DNA of 64,000 nt from Verrucomicrobiota bacterium (GTDB taxonomy: Bacteria > Verrucomicrobiota > Verrucomicrobiia > Verrucomicrobiales > DEV007): assembly GCA_020630975.1 (NCBI GenBank), contig JAHDID010000014.1, positions 58,579 through 122,578 of the forward strand. Reading direction: 5' to 3'. The notes under the pieces were generated by a model. It ran no database searches and was not told the origin of the DNA. It worked only from the letters and a program-made list of their open reading frames with translations. Positions 31,966 through 42,521 of this stretch are shown one piece after another. Numbering within the stretch: the first letter of the stretch is position 1; each line of letters opens with the position of its first letter. The position numbers were made by a program, and so were the translations under genes.

Positions 31966-32139
31966 GACATCGTCAGTTGTTTAATATTTCCTAATTAAAA
32001 AAATTGACGGCTACATTCCTTTCAAAGAAAGGGGTAAGCAACCGAGAAAACGTCCTTTTGTGGAAAAAACTGGACACAGCGCTTGAGTTTTGATTAACGC
32101 TGATTTTCAACAAATCTGATGGATGTATGGAGGGCGGCT

Positions 32140-33420
32140 CTACACCAAGCCCTCCATCTCGCCCTCGCTCGTCGCGAATTGCTCGAACTCCAATCCTGCT
32201 CGATGCAGGGCGCTCAGGTACAGATTGGGTAGTGGGTAGTTGTTCTTTTGGTCGAAGGCCAGGTGCCTGCCGTGCTGGTATCCGCCGCCCGCAAACAGCA
32301 CGGGCATATTACGGTTGTTGTGGCTGGAGGCATTGCCGAGGTTTGAGGTGAGTAGTACCATGGTGTCTTCCAGCAGATTGCTATCTGGTTGCTCAGAAGA
32401 CTTGAGACGACGCAGGAATGCCGCCCACTCATCGATGACGGCTTGCTCCACGAGGGCTAGCTGGTCGAGTTTTTCCTCATCTTTGCCGTGGTGACTCAGG
32501 CTGTGGTAGCCCTCTTCGACTCCTTCGATGTCTTTTGCGCCTGCACTGCCTGGTAGGTGCAGGGTGATGAATCGAGTCGAGTCGGTCTGCAGGGCCAGAT
32601 ACATGAGGTCGAGCATCGTGCGCTCGTAATGGACGACGTTGCTGCGATTCACCTTTTCTGGAGGCTTGGCGTTTACCTTGGGCTTAGGTTTGTTGACCCA
32701 AGCTTGATGCGCTTCGAGGCGTTTTTCCATTTCGCGCACGCTGGTGAACCAATCGTCCAGCTTGTCACGATCGCCTTTACCTAGTTCGCGCTGCAAGGAT
32801 TTTGCTTCGGCTCCGATCACATCCATGATGCTTTGCCCCTGGCGATTGGATTTGGCTTTAGCATCGCGCTCCCATTTGGCGTCTGGTTTGAATAGCCGAT
32901 TGAAAAGACGAATCGGATCCGTCTCGGCAGGGATCATGGCGCCATTCTCGGTGTAGGATGGGCTGTTCGAGGAGCCTGCGTTTAGGACCAGGGAGGGAAA
33001 GCGAGTCTCGTGGCCGAGGTGCTTTGCCATCAATTGATCGAGAGAGATGGTGTTGCGGCTGGTGCTACCACGTGAATTAGGGCAGGCGGAAAAGATGCTG
33101 CCTTCAGCTGTATGCCCACCAGTCACCCCAGGGTGAGACGAGCCGGATACGATGGTGAAGTCTTTGCGCAGATCTTCGTGGGCTTGCAGGTATTTCGAGG
33201 CTTTGTACTGGGTGCCGGCTCCCTCGGGCATCCAATTGGGGGCGTGCAGGCCTAGGGATAGACTGATGCCAACGAAGCGCTTTGGCCTGGCTGGTGCTGA
33301 AGCCGCAAAGGCGGGGCTCATAGCATCTAGCATGGGTAGCGTCAGTGACACTCCAGCTGCTCGCAGCGCGGCGCGCCGTGAAAGAGATCGGTTGAAATTG
33401 AAGTGAACAGTCTTGTCCAT
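32140..33420 (-). CDS. DUF1552 family protein, Tat-exported
   Basis: Twin-arginine SLSRRAALRAAGVSLTLPMLDAM; SSHPGVTGGHTAEGSIFSAC; LLTSNLGNASSHNNRNMPVLFAGGGYQHGRHLAF. Confidence 0.93.
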   Translation of the reverse strand: MDKTVHFNFNRSLSRRAALRAAGVSLTLPMLDAMSPAFAASAPARPKRFVGISLSLGLHAPNWMPEGAGTQYKASKYLQAHEDLRKDFTIVSGSSHPGVTGGHTAEGSIFSACPNSRGSTSRNTISLDQLMAKHLGHETRFPSLVLNAGSSNSPSYTENGAMIPAETDPIRLFNRLFKPDAKWERDAKAKSNRQGQSIMDVIGAEAKSLQRELGKGDRDKLDDWFTSVREMEKRLEAHQAWVNKPKPKVNAKPPEKVNRSNVVHYERTMLDLMYLALQTDSTRFITLHLPGSAGAKDIEGVEEGYHSLSHHGKDEEKLDQLALVEQAVIDEWAAFLRRLKSSEQPDSNLLEDTMVLLTSNLGNASSHNNRNMPVLFAGGGYQHGRHLAFDQKNNYPLPNLYLSALHRAGLEFEQFATSEGEMEGLV

Positions 33421-33431
33421 AGCTAGATGAG

Positions 33432-35840
33432 TTACTTGATTTGGAAGGGTCGGCTGCGGATCACCTCAGTCAAGATGGAGCGCATACCGTAGTCGGAGGC
33501 ACTGCAGGTCTCCACGATTTTATTGAGATGCGGCCGGTCGCTAAAGGTGGGCTCTGCACCTGTGGCATAGCTGAGCAGGTGGCCAGCTAGCGTCTTAGTG
33601 AGCACCTGAGGTCGCTTGGCGTGAATCGCTTTCCATCCAGCTATCGTCTCAAAAGGCTGTCCTTCTGGGGTGATGCCCGAGGGATCGACTTTTGCGGATT
33701 TCGAGCTGCTGCCGTAGCGGGAGCGCCACAGTCCTGTCGGGTCGAATACCTCAAAGGCATACCCAGCTGGATCGATTTTTTGGTGGCAGCCCATGCAGCT
33801 TTCGCTGCTGCTGTGTTTGGCGAGCTGGTCGCGTATGCTCACTGCTCCGCGGATGTCTGGCTCGACCGCAGGTATACCTGGTGGTGGCGGTGGGATATGG
33901 CGCCCAAGGATGCGTTCATTCATATACACCCCTCGGATGATCGGCGAGGTGGTCGAGCCATCAGCGGTTACTTTTAGCACCGAGGCGTGAGTCACTAGAC
34001 CGCCACGCGGATTGTTGCCGAGCGATACTTTTTGAAATCCGCCGCCCAGTTTGAGGTTTGGCTTTAAATCCTTAACTTGGTCGAGACGGTAAAAGCGGTA
34101 CAGCCTCTCGTTGAGCATAGCGAAATCACTTTGGATCAGATGGCTCACTGGGAGATCGTTGCGAAACAGATAGCGCAGATACAGCCGAGTCTCCTCGAGT
34201 ATGGAGGCCTGCACCACAGGATCGAAAGTCCGGTAGCGGCCATCAGGGGTGGTGAAGTTGATTTCGTTTAGCTTCAGCCATTGGTCGGAAAAGCTGGCGA
34301 TAAAGCGGTCGAAGCGGCTGTGATTAATCAGTCTGTCGATCGCCTCGTCGAGACCTTTGCCAGTCAGCAGCCCCTGGTCTGCCTGCTGGCGGAGTGTCCA
34401 ATCGGGAGCGCTAGACCAGAGCATGTAGCTGAGCCGCGTGGCCAGAGCGTGCTGATCGAGATCGCCAGGCGGCTCATAGAGTGTGAGAAATCGGGGCGAA
34501 CACAGTATCGCGCGATAGCCCGACATCAGCGCATCTCTAGGGCTGCCGCGCTGGGCGAGTTCTTGCTCCGCTAGCTTTTGATAGGGCGCTAGCTGCTCGC
34601 TAGTCACTGGCCTGCGAAAGGCGCGATTGGCGAAAGAGCGAATACGACTGTTCACAAAGGTCTTCTTTTTCTCGCGAGATCGCTGGGACACCTCATCATA
34701 ATCCACGCCCTCTCCCAGTAGGATCTTGCTGACACGCTCGCGATCAGAGTAGGGGTAGATCCGCTCGATGTGGATGCCATCGAGAGCGATGCCATGAGTG
34801 CCATCACCTATTAGGTCGCTGCCCTTGAAATTGACGGTGCCACCTTTAGTCGACCAATCAGGGCGAGGGGTAGTGGCATCTTCCGGTGTCAGCTTGAGCA
34901 TCGATTTGCCCTCGATCCATGCCGTGTAGGTGAGGTCGCGCTTTTTCCGAGTCGCTTCTATATTGGCTATATGGTAAAGGACCGGGGCTGATGAGCTGCA
35001 AGCACCTGATTTCAGAGTGCCCCAGATGACATCCGTGTTCACGGCGTGCACATTCTTTAGCGTCACGCGATACCAGCCATCATCAGGCACTGTGGTGGCC
35101 GCCATTCGCCCGTAGAACTGCAGGCGAAACGGCCACGAGATCGCCCGGCCATCGGCAAAGTCCTGCAGAGTGCGATAATTACCACCCCTCCAGCCTTCTT
35201 TACCGAGTTGGTGGCCGTTTAGATTTTTGGCAAAGGTCTCATCGCCTTTTAGCGCGCGATCGAATGCCTCTTTCAGCGCCACTTCGGCAACCTCCAGATA
35301 CCGCTCTAGCAGGTGGTGTGATAGTTGTTGGGATTCGGCTTGGGTCTCAAAAATTCCTGTCGCGGCATCGGGCGGCAGCAGATCGACCAGCGGGATATCG
35401 ATGCCGAGCATGTCGTGCAGCGTGTGCTCATACTCTCGCCGAGTCAGGCGACGGGAGTGCACTCTGCCGTTGGCTTTGACTTGTTTAGCGCTGGTTTTGT
35501 AGAGTTGCGGCTGCAGGGTGTCGAGCAGACTGGCGAGTTGGTCTTTTTCAGGGCGAGCCTTCTTTTTGGGCGGCATTTCACCAGCTTTGGCGCGATCGAC
35601 GACATGCACCCAAGATTCAAAAACGTGGGGATCCGAGAGATCAAAGCCAAGGTCGAGCAAATTGAGGCCGCCCTTCTGCACGGAGTCATCATGGCAGTCA
35701 TAACAGTGAGCCTCTAGAAATGCATCGATAGGCTCAGGAATCTCAGTCGCAGCAGCGAGTAGCGAAAAACTGGTCACACCACAACCCCCAAAGACTGAGG
35801 CTGCGAGCAGTGAAAGAGGGCGATTGAGGCGGAATACCAT
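33432..35840 (-). CDS. DUF1592/DUF1588/DUF1587-type protein with CxxCH motifs
   Basis: LEAHCYDCHDDSVQKGGLNL; RLTRREYEHTLHDMLGID; SCMGCHQKIDPAGYAFEVFDPTGLWR. Confidence 0.93.
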   Translation of the reverse strand: MVFRLNRPLSLLAASVFGGCGVTSFSLLAAATEIPEPIDAFLEAHCYDCHDDSVQKGGLNLLDLGFDLSDPHVFESWVHVVDRAKAGEMPPKKKARPEKDQLASLLDTLQPQLYKTSAKQVKANGRVHSRRLTRREYEHTLHDMLGIDIPLVDLLPPDAATGIFETQAESQQLSHHLLERYLEVAEVALKEAFDRALKGDETFAKNLNGHQLGKEGWRGGNYRTLQDFADGRAISWPFRLQFYGRMAATTVPDDGWYRVTLKNVHAVNTDVIWGTLKSGACSSSAPVLYHIANIEATRKKRDLTYTAWIEGKSMLKLTPEDATTPRPDWSTKGGTVNFKGSDLIGDGTHGIALDGIHIERIYPYSDRERVSKILLGEGVDYDEVSQRSREKKKTFVNSRIRSFANRAFRRPVTSEQLAPYQKLAEQELAQRGSPRDALMSGYRAILCSPRFLTLYEPPGDLDQHALATRLSYMLWSSAPDWTLRQQADQGLLTGKGLDEAIDRLINHSRFDRFIASFSDQWLKLNEINFTTPDGRYRTFDPVVQASILEETRLYLRYLFRNDLPVSHLIQSDFAMLNERLYRFYRLDQVKDLKPNLKLGGGFQKVSLGNNPRGGLVTHASVLKVTADGSTTSPIIRGVYMNERILGRHIPPPPPGIPAVEPDIRGAVSIRDQLAKHSSSESCMGCHQKIDPAGYAFEVFDPTGLWRSRYGSSSKSAKVDPSGITPEGQPFETIAGWKAIHAKRPQVLTKTLAGHLLSYATGAEPTFSDRPHLNKIVETCSASDYGMRSILTEVIRSRPFQIK

Positions 35841-35883
35841 GTTTCTGCAATATCCCTACGGCAGACCGCTATCGCAAGTACCA

Positions 35884-35920
35884 CAAAAAAGCCCAACTTC
35901 AGGTTAACCTGAAGTTGGGC
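35884..35920 (-). terminator. Perfect 30-bp palindromic terminator
   Basis: GCCCAACTTCAGGTTAACCTGAAGTTGGGC (35891-35920) followed by TTTTTTG on the minus strand; downstream of the pilin gene. Confidence 0.85.
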
Positions 35921-35946
35921 TCGAAAGTTTGATCTGTTTTACTCTA

Positions 35947-35985
35947 AATTCAATAGGGTATAGAAAAAGCTAAATAGGGTACAAT
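35947..35985 (+). repeat. 39-bp two-box interspersed repeat, copy 4 (divergent)
   Basis: AATTCAATAGGGTATAGAAAAAGCTAAATAGGGTACAAT, 10 nt beyond the stop of the minus-strand pilin gene. Confidence 0.8.
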
Positions 35986-35995
35986 GACCCCGAGA

Positions 35996-36703
35996 TTATG
36001 GGAACAGAACGTTACCTGACTTGGTGTCGAGGAAACCGCCGCTGATTTTGCCCTCATCATCGCGCTCCATCTCTTCAAAGATGTTCTCGATTGAACCATC
36101 TTTAGATTTCACGGTAGAACCAGGCGCTGACCCAGAGAGGGTGTTTGTTTCCACATGTCCGTCGACATAAGCAACAACACACTTACGTAGCTTCAACCAG
36201 GGGTGGAATTCGCCCATCACGCCGGCGCCATCCATCAAGCCATTGAAGGCCAGTGGTGAGTTGGAAAACGAGGAATCATCCTGACCCGCAGCGTAACCAT
36301 AAACGCACTCCTCAGGGAGTAGCTCGCCATCGATTTTTGGCGGACGACGACGCTCTGGATCCTTGGTGCGGCTCCAGAAAGCAGTTTCCACGTCGATGTA
36401 TTCAGGCATCAGTTGCTGGAAGGCATCTGTAGATGTGCCGAAAGAGGTTTCACCTTCAGCCGCTTCTCCGTCACCCTCATCCAGATCAAAGGTAGGGTAG
36501 AGACCATCCCAGTCACTGGAATAGTTGCGGCACGCGAGTGCGATATTTTTCAGATTATTGACGTCTTTGACCATATCACCTTTTGCTTTCACGTTGTTAA
36601 GCGCTGGTGCGGTCAAACTCGCCAGTACGGCAATGATCGCGATCACGATCAGCAGTTCGATCAGGGTGAAACCCTGTCTCGACCGATTTTGTTTATTTTT
36701 CAT
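35996..36703 (-). CDS. Type II secretion/type IV pilin-like protein (prepilin N-methylation motif, H-X9-DG-like)
   Basis: RQGFTLIELLIVIAIIAVLASLTAPALN; VVAYVDGHVETN. Confidence 0.92.
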   Translation of the reverse strand: MKNKQNRSRQGFTLIELLIVIAIIAVLASLTAPALNNVKAKGDMVKDVNNLKNIALACRNYSSDWDGLYPTFDLDEGDGEAAEGETSFGTSTDAFQQLMPEYIDVETAFWSRTKDPERRRPPKIDGELLPEECVYGYAAGQDDSSFSNSPLAFNGLMDGAGVMGEFHPWLKLRKCVVAYVDGHVETNTLSGSAPGSTVKSKDGSIENIFEEMERDDEGKISGGFLDTKSGNVLFP

Positions 36704-36842
36704 AGTATGTATTTATTTTTATTATTTATCAGGCTCCACTGAGCGGTGCCTGGGTATTATTTGGGTATGAACGCATTGTAAGAACGCGCACTTCCACCCT
36801 GATATTGTCATTTATCCAATTTTAGGACAAGAAAATTCGGTC

Positions 36843-38348
36843 CTAGTTAGCCTTGGATGTGGTGTGTGCCTGCAGGATGCGAGCGATCTCTTCGATTCCT
36901 GTGACAGAGGCCTGCGCGCCATGATCAGATTCGATGATCGCCTCCGAGGTGACTCCATCGATGGAGGAGCTGGAACGCTCGACGATTTTATCGCATTTGC
37001 CGATGATCGAGTGGTACTTCACCTTAGGATTCAGCGGCAGTTCTGAAAACAGCTCGCCAAGGCTGTTGCCGGGTCGCATGTGTTCGATGCTGTTGGGGAA
37101 ATCTGCGACCAAATGTAGGCCTTCTGTGGTCAGGAGTTCAGGGTGTTTTCTCAAGACTTTGGTGGCCTCCAGTAGATCACGCGGTGTGCGTACGACTTCG
37201 TCGATCAGCTCCACACTGCGGCGCCCAGTGATCCCAGCTCCTCGGTGGGGAGTGGCGACGAAAATAGCCCGCTCAACCTCCGGCAAGGGCTCAAAGAAAA
37301 ACATCGCGCGGAGCTCAGCTTGCTGCGAGCGGCTGATTGGTAGGCTCTCGGGAGCGACTTTGAAATAAGCCTGCCATTGCTTCTGACCGCTATTCTGTGT
37401 CAGAGCCTTAGCCATTAGGCCGCCCATGCTATGCCCGATGAGAACCATGCCTTCGCGCTCTGCACCAAGAGCGGCTCGGCTTTGGGTGACTTGTTGCACT
37501 GCGCTGCGCAGTTCCTCAGCGAGAAAGGGAATTGGCGCGCCTGTGGGGTAATTGAAAACCCAAAATTCGTACTGCTCACGCACTTCAGGGATGCGCATCA
37601 GGCTGTTGATGGCGTTGTTCCACGAGTTGGTGGTCGAGTAGATACCGTGCACTAGGACGACAGGTGTCTTTTTTGGATGAAAACCGAAAACTCTTACGAT
37701 GCCCATACGTGGTGAAAATCGCTCGTAGTTCAGCACTGCTGTCAGCCTCTGAAATTCGCGCTGCCTAGCATGAATATCTTTGGCCAGCGGTGCGACAAAG
37801 TTCATGGCCAAAGGTGTCTGTCTGACACCGATCGCTGAGCGGCTCGTGCTATCTATTAATCGCAGATTCACTCCGTCAGAAACAACCGTAGCAGGGACCC
37901 ATAGCCCGTCTTCTGGCACGAGAGGGTCGCTAGCTGTAGGCTGGAGGCGGAGTGCTACAGGTATCCCGACTCCAGGGATGCTGCTTTTGTCGCAAAAGCC
38001 TCGTTGCACTTTGATGGTATCTGCGATCAGTAGTTGGTCGATTCGATCAGCGCCATGGATCTGGCTCGTATCGATAGCGGTCAGATTGGGTGGGCCGTCT
38101 TGCCCGTGCAGCTTGGCTACGAGTTTGCGCAGCTCGCTGTTGTATTGAGTAGCTACACTCTCATCGAGATCGCCGCTCTGTAGTTTAGCCCATGCAGTCG
38201 CGATAGTTTTGTTATCTGCATTCTGGACCTTCGCTGCGATGGGTTGTTGCTGGTACAGCCTGACCTTGGTGGAGCAGCTGCACAGGGAGATAGCAGAGCA
38301 CAAGAGGGCCGCTAGCTGCCACAGATAGAGTGAGTAGAGGCGGTCCAT
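36843..38348 (-). CDS. Lipoprotein-like alpha/beta hydrolase
   Basis: CSAISLCSCS lipobox-like segment; VVLVHGIYSTTNSWNN; MVLIGHSMGGLMAKAL. Confidence 0.85.
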   Translation of the reverse strand: MDRLYSLYLWQLAALLCSAISLCSCSTKVRLYQQQPIAAKVQNADNKTIATAWAKLQSGDLDESVATQYNSELRKLVAKLHGQDGPPNLTAIDTSQIHGADRIDQLLIADTIKVQRGFCDKSSIPGVGIPVALRLQPTASDPLVPEDGLWVPATVVSDGVNLRLIDSTSRSAIGVRQTPLAMNFVAPLAKDIHARQREFQRLTAVLNYERFSPRMGIVRVFGFHPKKTPVVLVHGIYSTTNSWNNAINSLMRIPEVREQYEFWVFNYPTGAPIPFLAEELRSAVQQVTQSRAALGAEREGMVLIGHSMGGLMAKALTQNSGQKQWQAYFKVAPESLPISRSQQAELRAMFFFEPLPEVERAIFVATPHRGAGITGRRSVELIDEVVRTPRDLLEATKVLRKHPELLTTEGLHLVADFPNSIEHMRPGNSLGELFSELPLNPKVKYHSIIGKCDKIVERSSSSIDGVTSEAIIESDHGAQASVTGIEEIARILQAHTTSKAN

Positions 38349-38471
38349 AGGTCAGAAGGGCTGATTTTCGCGATAACGTAAAAAATATCAAACATTAGAT
38401 TTTGGTATTTCTATGGAATGTTGTTATGGTGGTGCTCCGCACTTTTTCTGTTTCTTTCCCGTTTCTACGCA

Positions 38472-38945
38472 ATGGCACTACGATTCATCGGTGGTAATTC
38501 AGTGGAGTCTCACAGCTTGTCTGTGAACATCGGCCTGCTGTTCTTGCGCTTCGCCACCGTCTGCACCTTGGTTTACTACGAGTTAGCCATTCATTTGGGA
38601 AAAGCGTGGAATAATGTCTGGCAGGATGAAGTACAGTGGGGATTGGTCGATCAATTCACAGATTTGAATCTACCCCTCCCGAGTCCTTTGGCAGTCACGG
38701 TGATTTTAGCGGCTTTTTTGACGGCGATTGGGCTGTTACTTGGTTTCCTTTGTCGTGTTAACTCACTGATTCTCATAGGTATTTTTGGCTTTCTGCTGCT
38801 CTACCAAGTGAAGACATCCGACAATTTCACACCCGAAGTGATCGTGGTGTACCTGATCATCATGGCCACATTATTCATCGTTGGCGCTGGTAGATTTTCC
38901 ATGGATCACATCCTGACCTCGCAGCGGATTAGGAGAAAGGGTTGA
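38472..38945 (+). CDS. DoxX-like membrane protein
   Basis: LLFLRFATVCTLVYYELAIHLGKAW; four hydrophobic segments; ATG 38472 (track starts at 38418). Confidence 0.75.
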   Translation: MALRFIGGNSVESHSLSVNIGLLFLRFATVCTLVYYELAIHLGKAWNNVWQDEVQWGLVDQFTDLNLPLPSPLAVTVILAAFLTAIGLLLGFLCRVNSLILIGIFGFLLLYQVKTSDNFTPEVIVVYLIIMATLFIVGAGRFSMDHILTSQRIRRKG

Positions 38946-38993
38946 AAAACTTTGGTTCGCCGCGAGGGTGGCATTTTTCCGTAGCGAATCACC

Positions 38994-40190
38994 ATGCCTG
39001 CATTCACCGAACTTAATCTCTCCCCACCTGTGCTCAGGGCTGTCGAAAAGGCAGGATACACTGAGCCGACACAGATCCAGGCGCAGGCAATCCCGATCGC
39101 GCTTGAGGGTCGGGATATCATTGGTGCTTCGCAGACGGGCACAGGCAAGACCGCAGCTTTTGCCCTGCCTACGGTCAGTCAGATGATCCCGACAGAGCAC
39201 CCGCAGTGCTTGATTTTGGAACCGACTCGCGAGCTGGCTGCCCAGGTGGAGGATCAGATGCGCCTTTTTGGCCATTATCGTCCGATGAATGTGGTGCTGC
39301 TTCACGGCGGAGTTGGTTATGGCAAGCAGAGCGAAGGATTGAGCCGCAAGCCAGATGTGATCATCGCGACTCCCGGTCGACTGCTCGATCATATCGATCG
39401 TGGTAATATCAGACTCGACGGTATCAAATACCTGATCCTCGACGAGGTGGATCGCATGCTCGATATGGGCTTTTTGCCAGATGTGAAAAAGATCGTCGAC
39501 CGCTGTCCGAGCGAGCGTCAGACCCTGTTTTTCTCAGCCACCATGCCTGGGGCGATTCAGACTTTGGCGAATTGGGCGCTGAAGGAGCCTGCCGAGATCG
39601 AGGTGGGTGGACGTCGCTCGCCTGCGGAGACAGTTGATCACTGTTTCTACCCAGTAGCGATGGATCAGCGCGATGAGTTGATCGAGGAGTTGGTCGAGCG
39701 CACCGACTTCAAGAGCTTGATGATTTTCACAAGGACTAAGAAAGAGGCTGACTCTCTCTTTGAGAAACTGAAGTCAAAGGAAAAGGCTAAAGCAACTGTC
39801 TTGCACTCAGACATCAAACAGCGCGATCGCACCAAGGCTCTGGACGGCTTCCGTAGTGGTGATTTCAATATGATCATCGCTACCGATGTGGCCGCTCGCG
39901 GTCTCGATATCTCTGGAGTGACCCACGTCATCAATTACCGCGTGCCAGAGAATGCGGAGGACTATGTGCACCGTATCGGACGTACCGGTCGTGCCAAGCA
40001 GGAAGGCGAGGCTTTCACGCTGCTATCCGCAGATGAGGTGGAGTTTGCCAATGCGGTGGAATTCTATGTTGGCCAGAAGATCGAGCGCAAAAAACTGGAT
40101 AATTTCGACTACGTCTACACCACGCTGCTGCAAGACCAGCCGATACCTAAGCGCCGTCGCCCGCCCGCGCCAAAGCGTCGGAGACGCTAG
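38994..40190 (+). CDS. rhlE: DEAD-box ATP-dependent RNA helicase (RhlE-like)
   Basis: ASQTGTGKTAAFALP; ILDEVDRMLDMGF; SATMP; HRIGRTGRA. Confidence 0.9.
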   Translation: MPAFTELNLSPPVLRAVEKAGYTEPTQIQAQAIPIALEGRDIIGASQTGTGKTAAFALPTVSQMIPTEHPQCLILEPTRELAAQVEDQMRLFGHYRPMNVVLLHGGVGYGKQSEGLSRKPDVIIATPGRLLDHIDRGNIRLDGIKYLILDEVDRMLDMGFLPDVKKIVDRCPSERQTLFFSATMPGAIQTLANWALKEPAEIEVGGRRSPAETVDHCFYPVAMDQRDELIEELVERTDFKSLMIFTRTKKEADSLFEKLKSKEKAKATVLHSDIKQRDRTKALDGFRSGDFNMIIATDVAARGLDISGVTHVINYRVPENAEDYVHRIGRTGRAKQEGEAFTLLSADEVEFANAVEFYVGQKIERKKLDNFDYVYTTLLQDQPIPKRRRPPAPKRRRR

Positions 40191-40201
40191 GTGTTCGTTG
40201 C

Positions 40202-41269
40202 TTAGAGCACCATAAAGACGCCTCGGTAGGCTTGCCAGTTATCGGCCCATCGCTCCTTGTACTCAGAGTGCATACCGAGGTCGTATAGGGTTGCACCTTC
40301 TTCAGCGCGGAGTTTCATGTTCTCCAGTTGCAGGCGGTTGCCGAGCGAATAGCTGCGAAAGGCTTCGTCGTAGCTCATCTGAAAGCCTCGGTAGATACCC
40401 GAGGCCACACCACCCATGATGTAGGCGGCATCTACCCCGTCTACTTGAGCGAAAACCGTGCGGATTTGCCTCTGATCCAGAAGTTTGGCGTAGAGGTCGC
40501 GGTAAAAGTGCTGGTAGCTAGGCTGGCTAAAGATGTCCTCACCGGCTGCGGCTTTATGGGTTTTAGCCTGTATGGCAAAGATCCGGTCAAAGACTTCGTC
40601 TGCAGGAACTGTTGAGGCATCGACATAAGCGAGCCCTGGGAGGTCCTTTTGTTGTCGGATCGATTTGCGAAAGGATTTGGATCGTCTCGAGAGGTAAGCA
40701 TCAAAGCCATCGCTCAGATCGATGGTGAGGCAGTCAGTGGTTGGAAAAGTCTCCCAGCGGTGAGACTGCTCCTGGGCAAGTTTGATCAGCAGGCGATACA
40801 TTTCGCTGTTTTCCCGTACGCCACTGATCACAAAGCCGCGCCCAGCGCCGCCTTCTGTTTTGCAGGCGTTGAGCAGCATCTGTATAGCCTGTTCTGGCTC
40901 GCCGATCAGCGGGCAGCCAAACATCCATGCTGATTCGAGTGGGAAATAGACGCCTGGGTAGCGCTCGACCATGGTCAGCCAGCAGCCGTCATTCTCTAGG
41001 ATCAGGTGAGATATAGGCTCTGCGATACCAAAATCTTCTCCAAACAGATTGTCGCAGGCCGCAGTCTGCCACGCTGTGCCAGAGCAGAAAGTGGCGACAT
41101 AGTCCGCCTCGGCGACCGCTGCTTCAAAGGCGGAACTCTCCTGTAGGAACTCCGTGTAACTGAGATAACGCATGGGATTATTGTGGAATATGGGGATAGG
41201 ACATTTCTTTGCCAACGGAACTTCTATTTGATTTGTCAAGCCCATACCTTTATAGGTAGCCGCGCTCAA
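40202..41269 (-). CDS. GNAT/FemAB-like acetyltransferase (BcsL/CelD-type)
   Basis: [63 protein letters not shown]. Start may be 41173. Confidence 0.7.
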   Translation of the reverse strand: MSAATYKGMGLTNQIEVPLAKKCPIPIFHNNPMRYLSYTEFLQESSAFEAAVAEADYVATFCSGTAWQTAACDNLFGEDFGIAEPISHLILENDGCWLTMVERYPGVYFPLESAWMFGCPLIGEPEQAIQMLLNACKTEGGAGRGFVISGVRENSEMYRLLIKLAQEQSHRWETFPTTDCLTIDLSDGFDAYLSRRSKSFRKSIRQQKDLPGLAYVDASTVPADEVFDRIFAIQAKTHKAAAGEDIFSQPSYQHFYRDLYAKLLDQRQIRTVFAQVDGVDAAYIMGGVASGIYRGFQMSYDEAFRSYSLGNRLQLENMKLRAEEGATLYDLGMHSEYKERWADNWQAYRGVFMVL

Positions 41270-41288
41270 TCCAGCCGTCCTTCACCTA

Positions 41289-42470
41289 ATGAATATCCAC
41301 GAGTATCAAGCCAAAGAGCTGTTCGAAAAATTTGGCGTTCCGACCCCAAAAGGCGATGTCGCCAATACTGCAGAAGAAGCCCGCAAAATAGCGGAGTCTT
41401 TTGATTCTAATCTGTACGCGGTGAAGTCTCAGGTCCACGCTGGTGGCCGCGGTAAGGGAACTTTCAAGAATGGCTACCAGGGCGGTGTTCAGATCGTCAA
41501 GACAGCAGCAGAGGTCGAAGAGGCTGCCAAAAACATGATCGGCGAAGTGCTCGTCACTCACCAGACTGGAGAAGAAGGCAAGCTGGTCAGCAAGGTCATG
41601 GTCGCTGATGCGGTTGAGATCGAGAAAGAGTATTACCTTTCTATCCTGATGGATCGCGAGCACTCCTGCCCAGTGATCGTCGCCTCTACCGAGGGTGGTA
41701 TGAATATCGAGGACGTCGCTGAAGAGACTCCTGAGTTGATTCACAAAGAAGTCATTCACCCGCTCGCAGGACTACAGGCTTACGAAGTTCGCAAGTTATG
41801 CAAAAAGCTTGGTCTATCCGGTGGCACAGCTAAAGCGTTTGCTAAGACTCTCAAGTCGCTCATGAAGCTCTTTATCGAGTGCGATTGTGACATGGTCGAG
41901 ATCAATCCGCTGGTCACCACTCCCGATGGCGAGGTGATGGCTCTGGACGCGAAGTTCAGCTTTGATGATAATGCCCTCTACCGCCACCCAGAGATCCAGG
42001 CGTTGCATGATCCTTCAGAGGAAGACCCTCGTGAGGTCGAGGCCGCTAAGTACGACCTCAACTACATCGGTCTCGACGGCAATATCGCCTGTCTGGTAAA
42101 CGGTGCTGGGCTAGCGATGTCCACCATGGATATTATCAAGCACTCTGGCGGTGAGCCTGCCAACTTCCTCGACGTAGGTGGTGGCGCGACTCAGGAGCAG
42201 GTAGCCAATGCTTTCAAGATCATCTGTTCTGATCCGAATGTGAAAGGTATTCTCGTGAACATTTTCGGTGGTATCATGGACTGCGATGTGATCGCCAAGG
42301 GCATCGTAGCTGCCTCCAAGGAAGTGAATTTAGAGGTGCCTCTAGTCGTCCGTCTCGAGGGCAACAACGTAGCTGCTGGTAAAGAGACCCTCGCCAACTC
42401 CGATGTCGATCTGATCGCTGCCGACGACCTCGCCGATGCCGCTAAGAAAGCCGTCGCTGCTATTTCGTAA
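41289..42470 (+). CDS. sucC: Succinyl-CoA ligase [ADP-forming] subunit beta
   Basis: [68 protein letters not shown]. Confidence 0.97.
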   Translation: MNIHEYQAKELFEKFGVPTPKGDVANTAEEARKIAESFDSNLYAVKSQVHAGGRGKGTFKNGYQGGVQIVKTAAEVEEAAKNMIGEVLVTHQTGEEGKLVSKVMVADAVEIEKEYYLSILMDREHSCPVIVASTEGGMNIEDVAEETPELIHKEVIHPLAGLQAYEVRKLCKKLGLSGGTAKAFAKTLKSLMKLFIECDCDMVEINPLVTTPDGEVMALDAKFSFDDNALYRHPEIQALHDPSEEDPREVEAAKYDLNYIGLDGNIACLVNGAGLAMSTMDIIKHSGGEPANFLDVGGGATQEQVANAFKIICSDPNVKGILVNIFGGIMDCDVIAKGIVAASKEVNLEVPLVVRLEGNNVAAGKETLANSDVDLIAADDLADAAKKAVAAIS

Positions 42471-42521
42471 ATTTATCGCCAACCATCCATTCTTTAACCA
42501 CACCGACACCCACCTAGTAAG

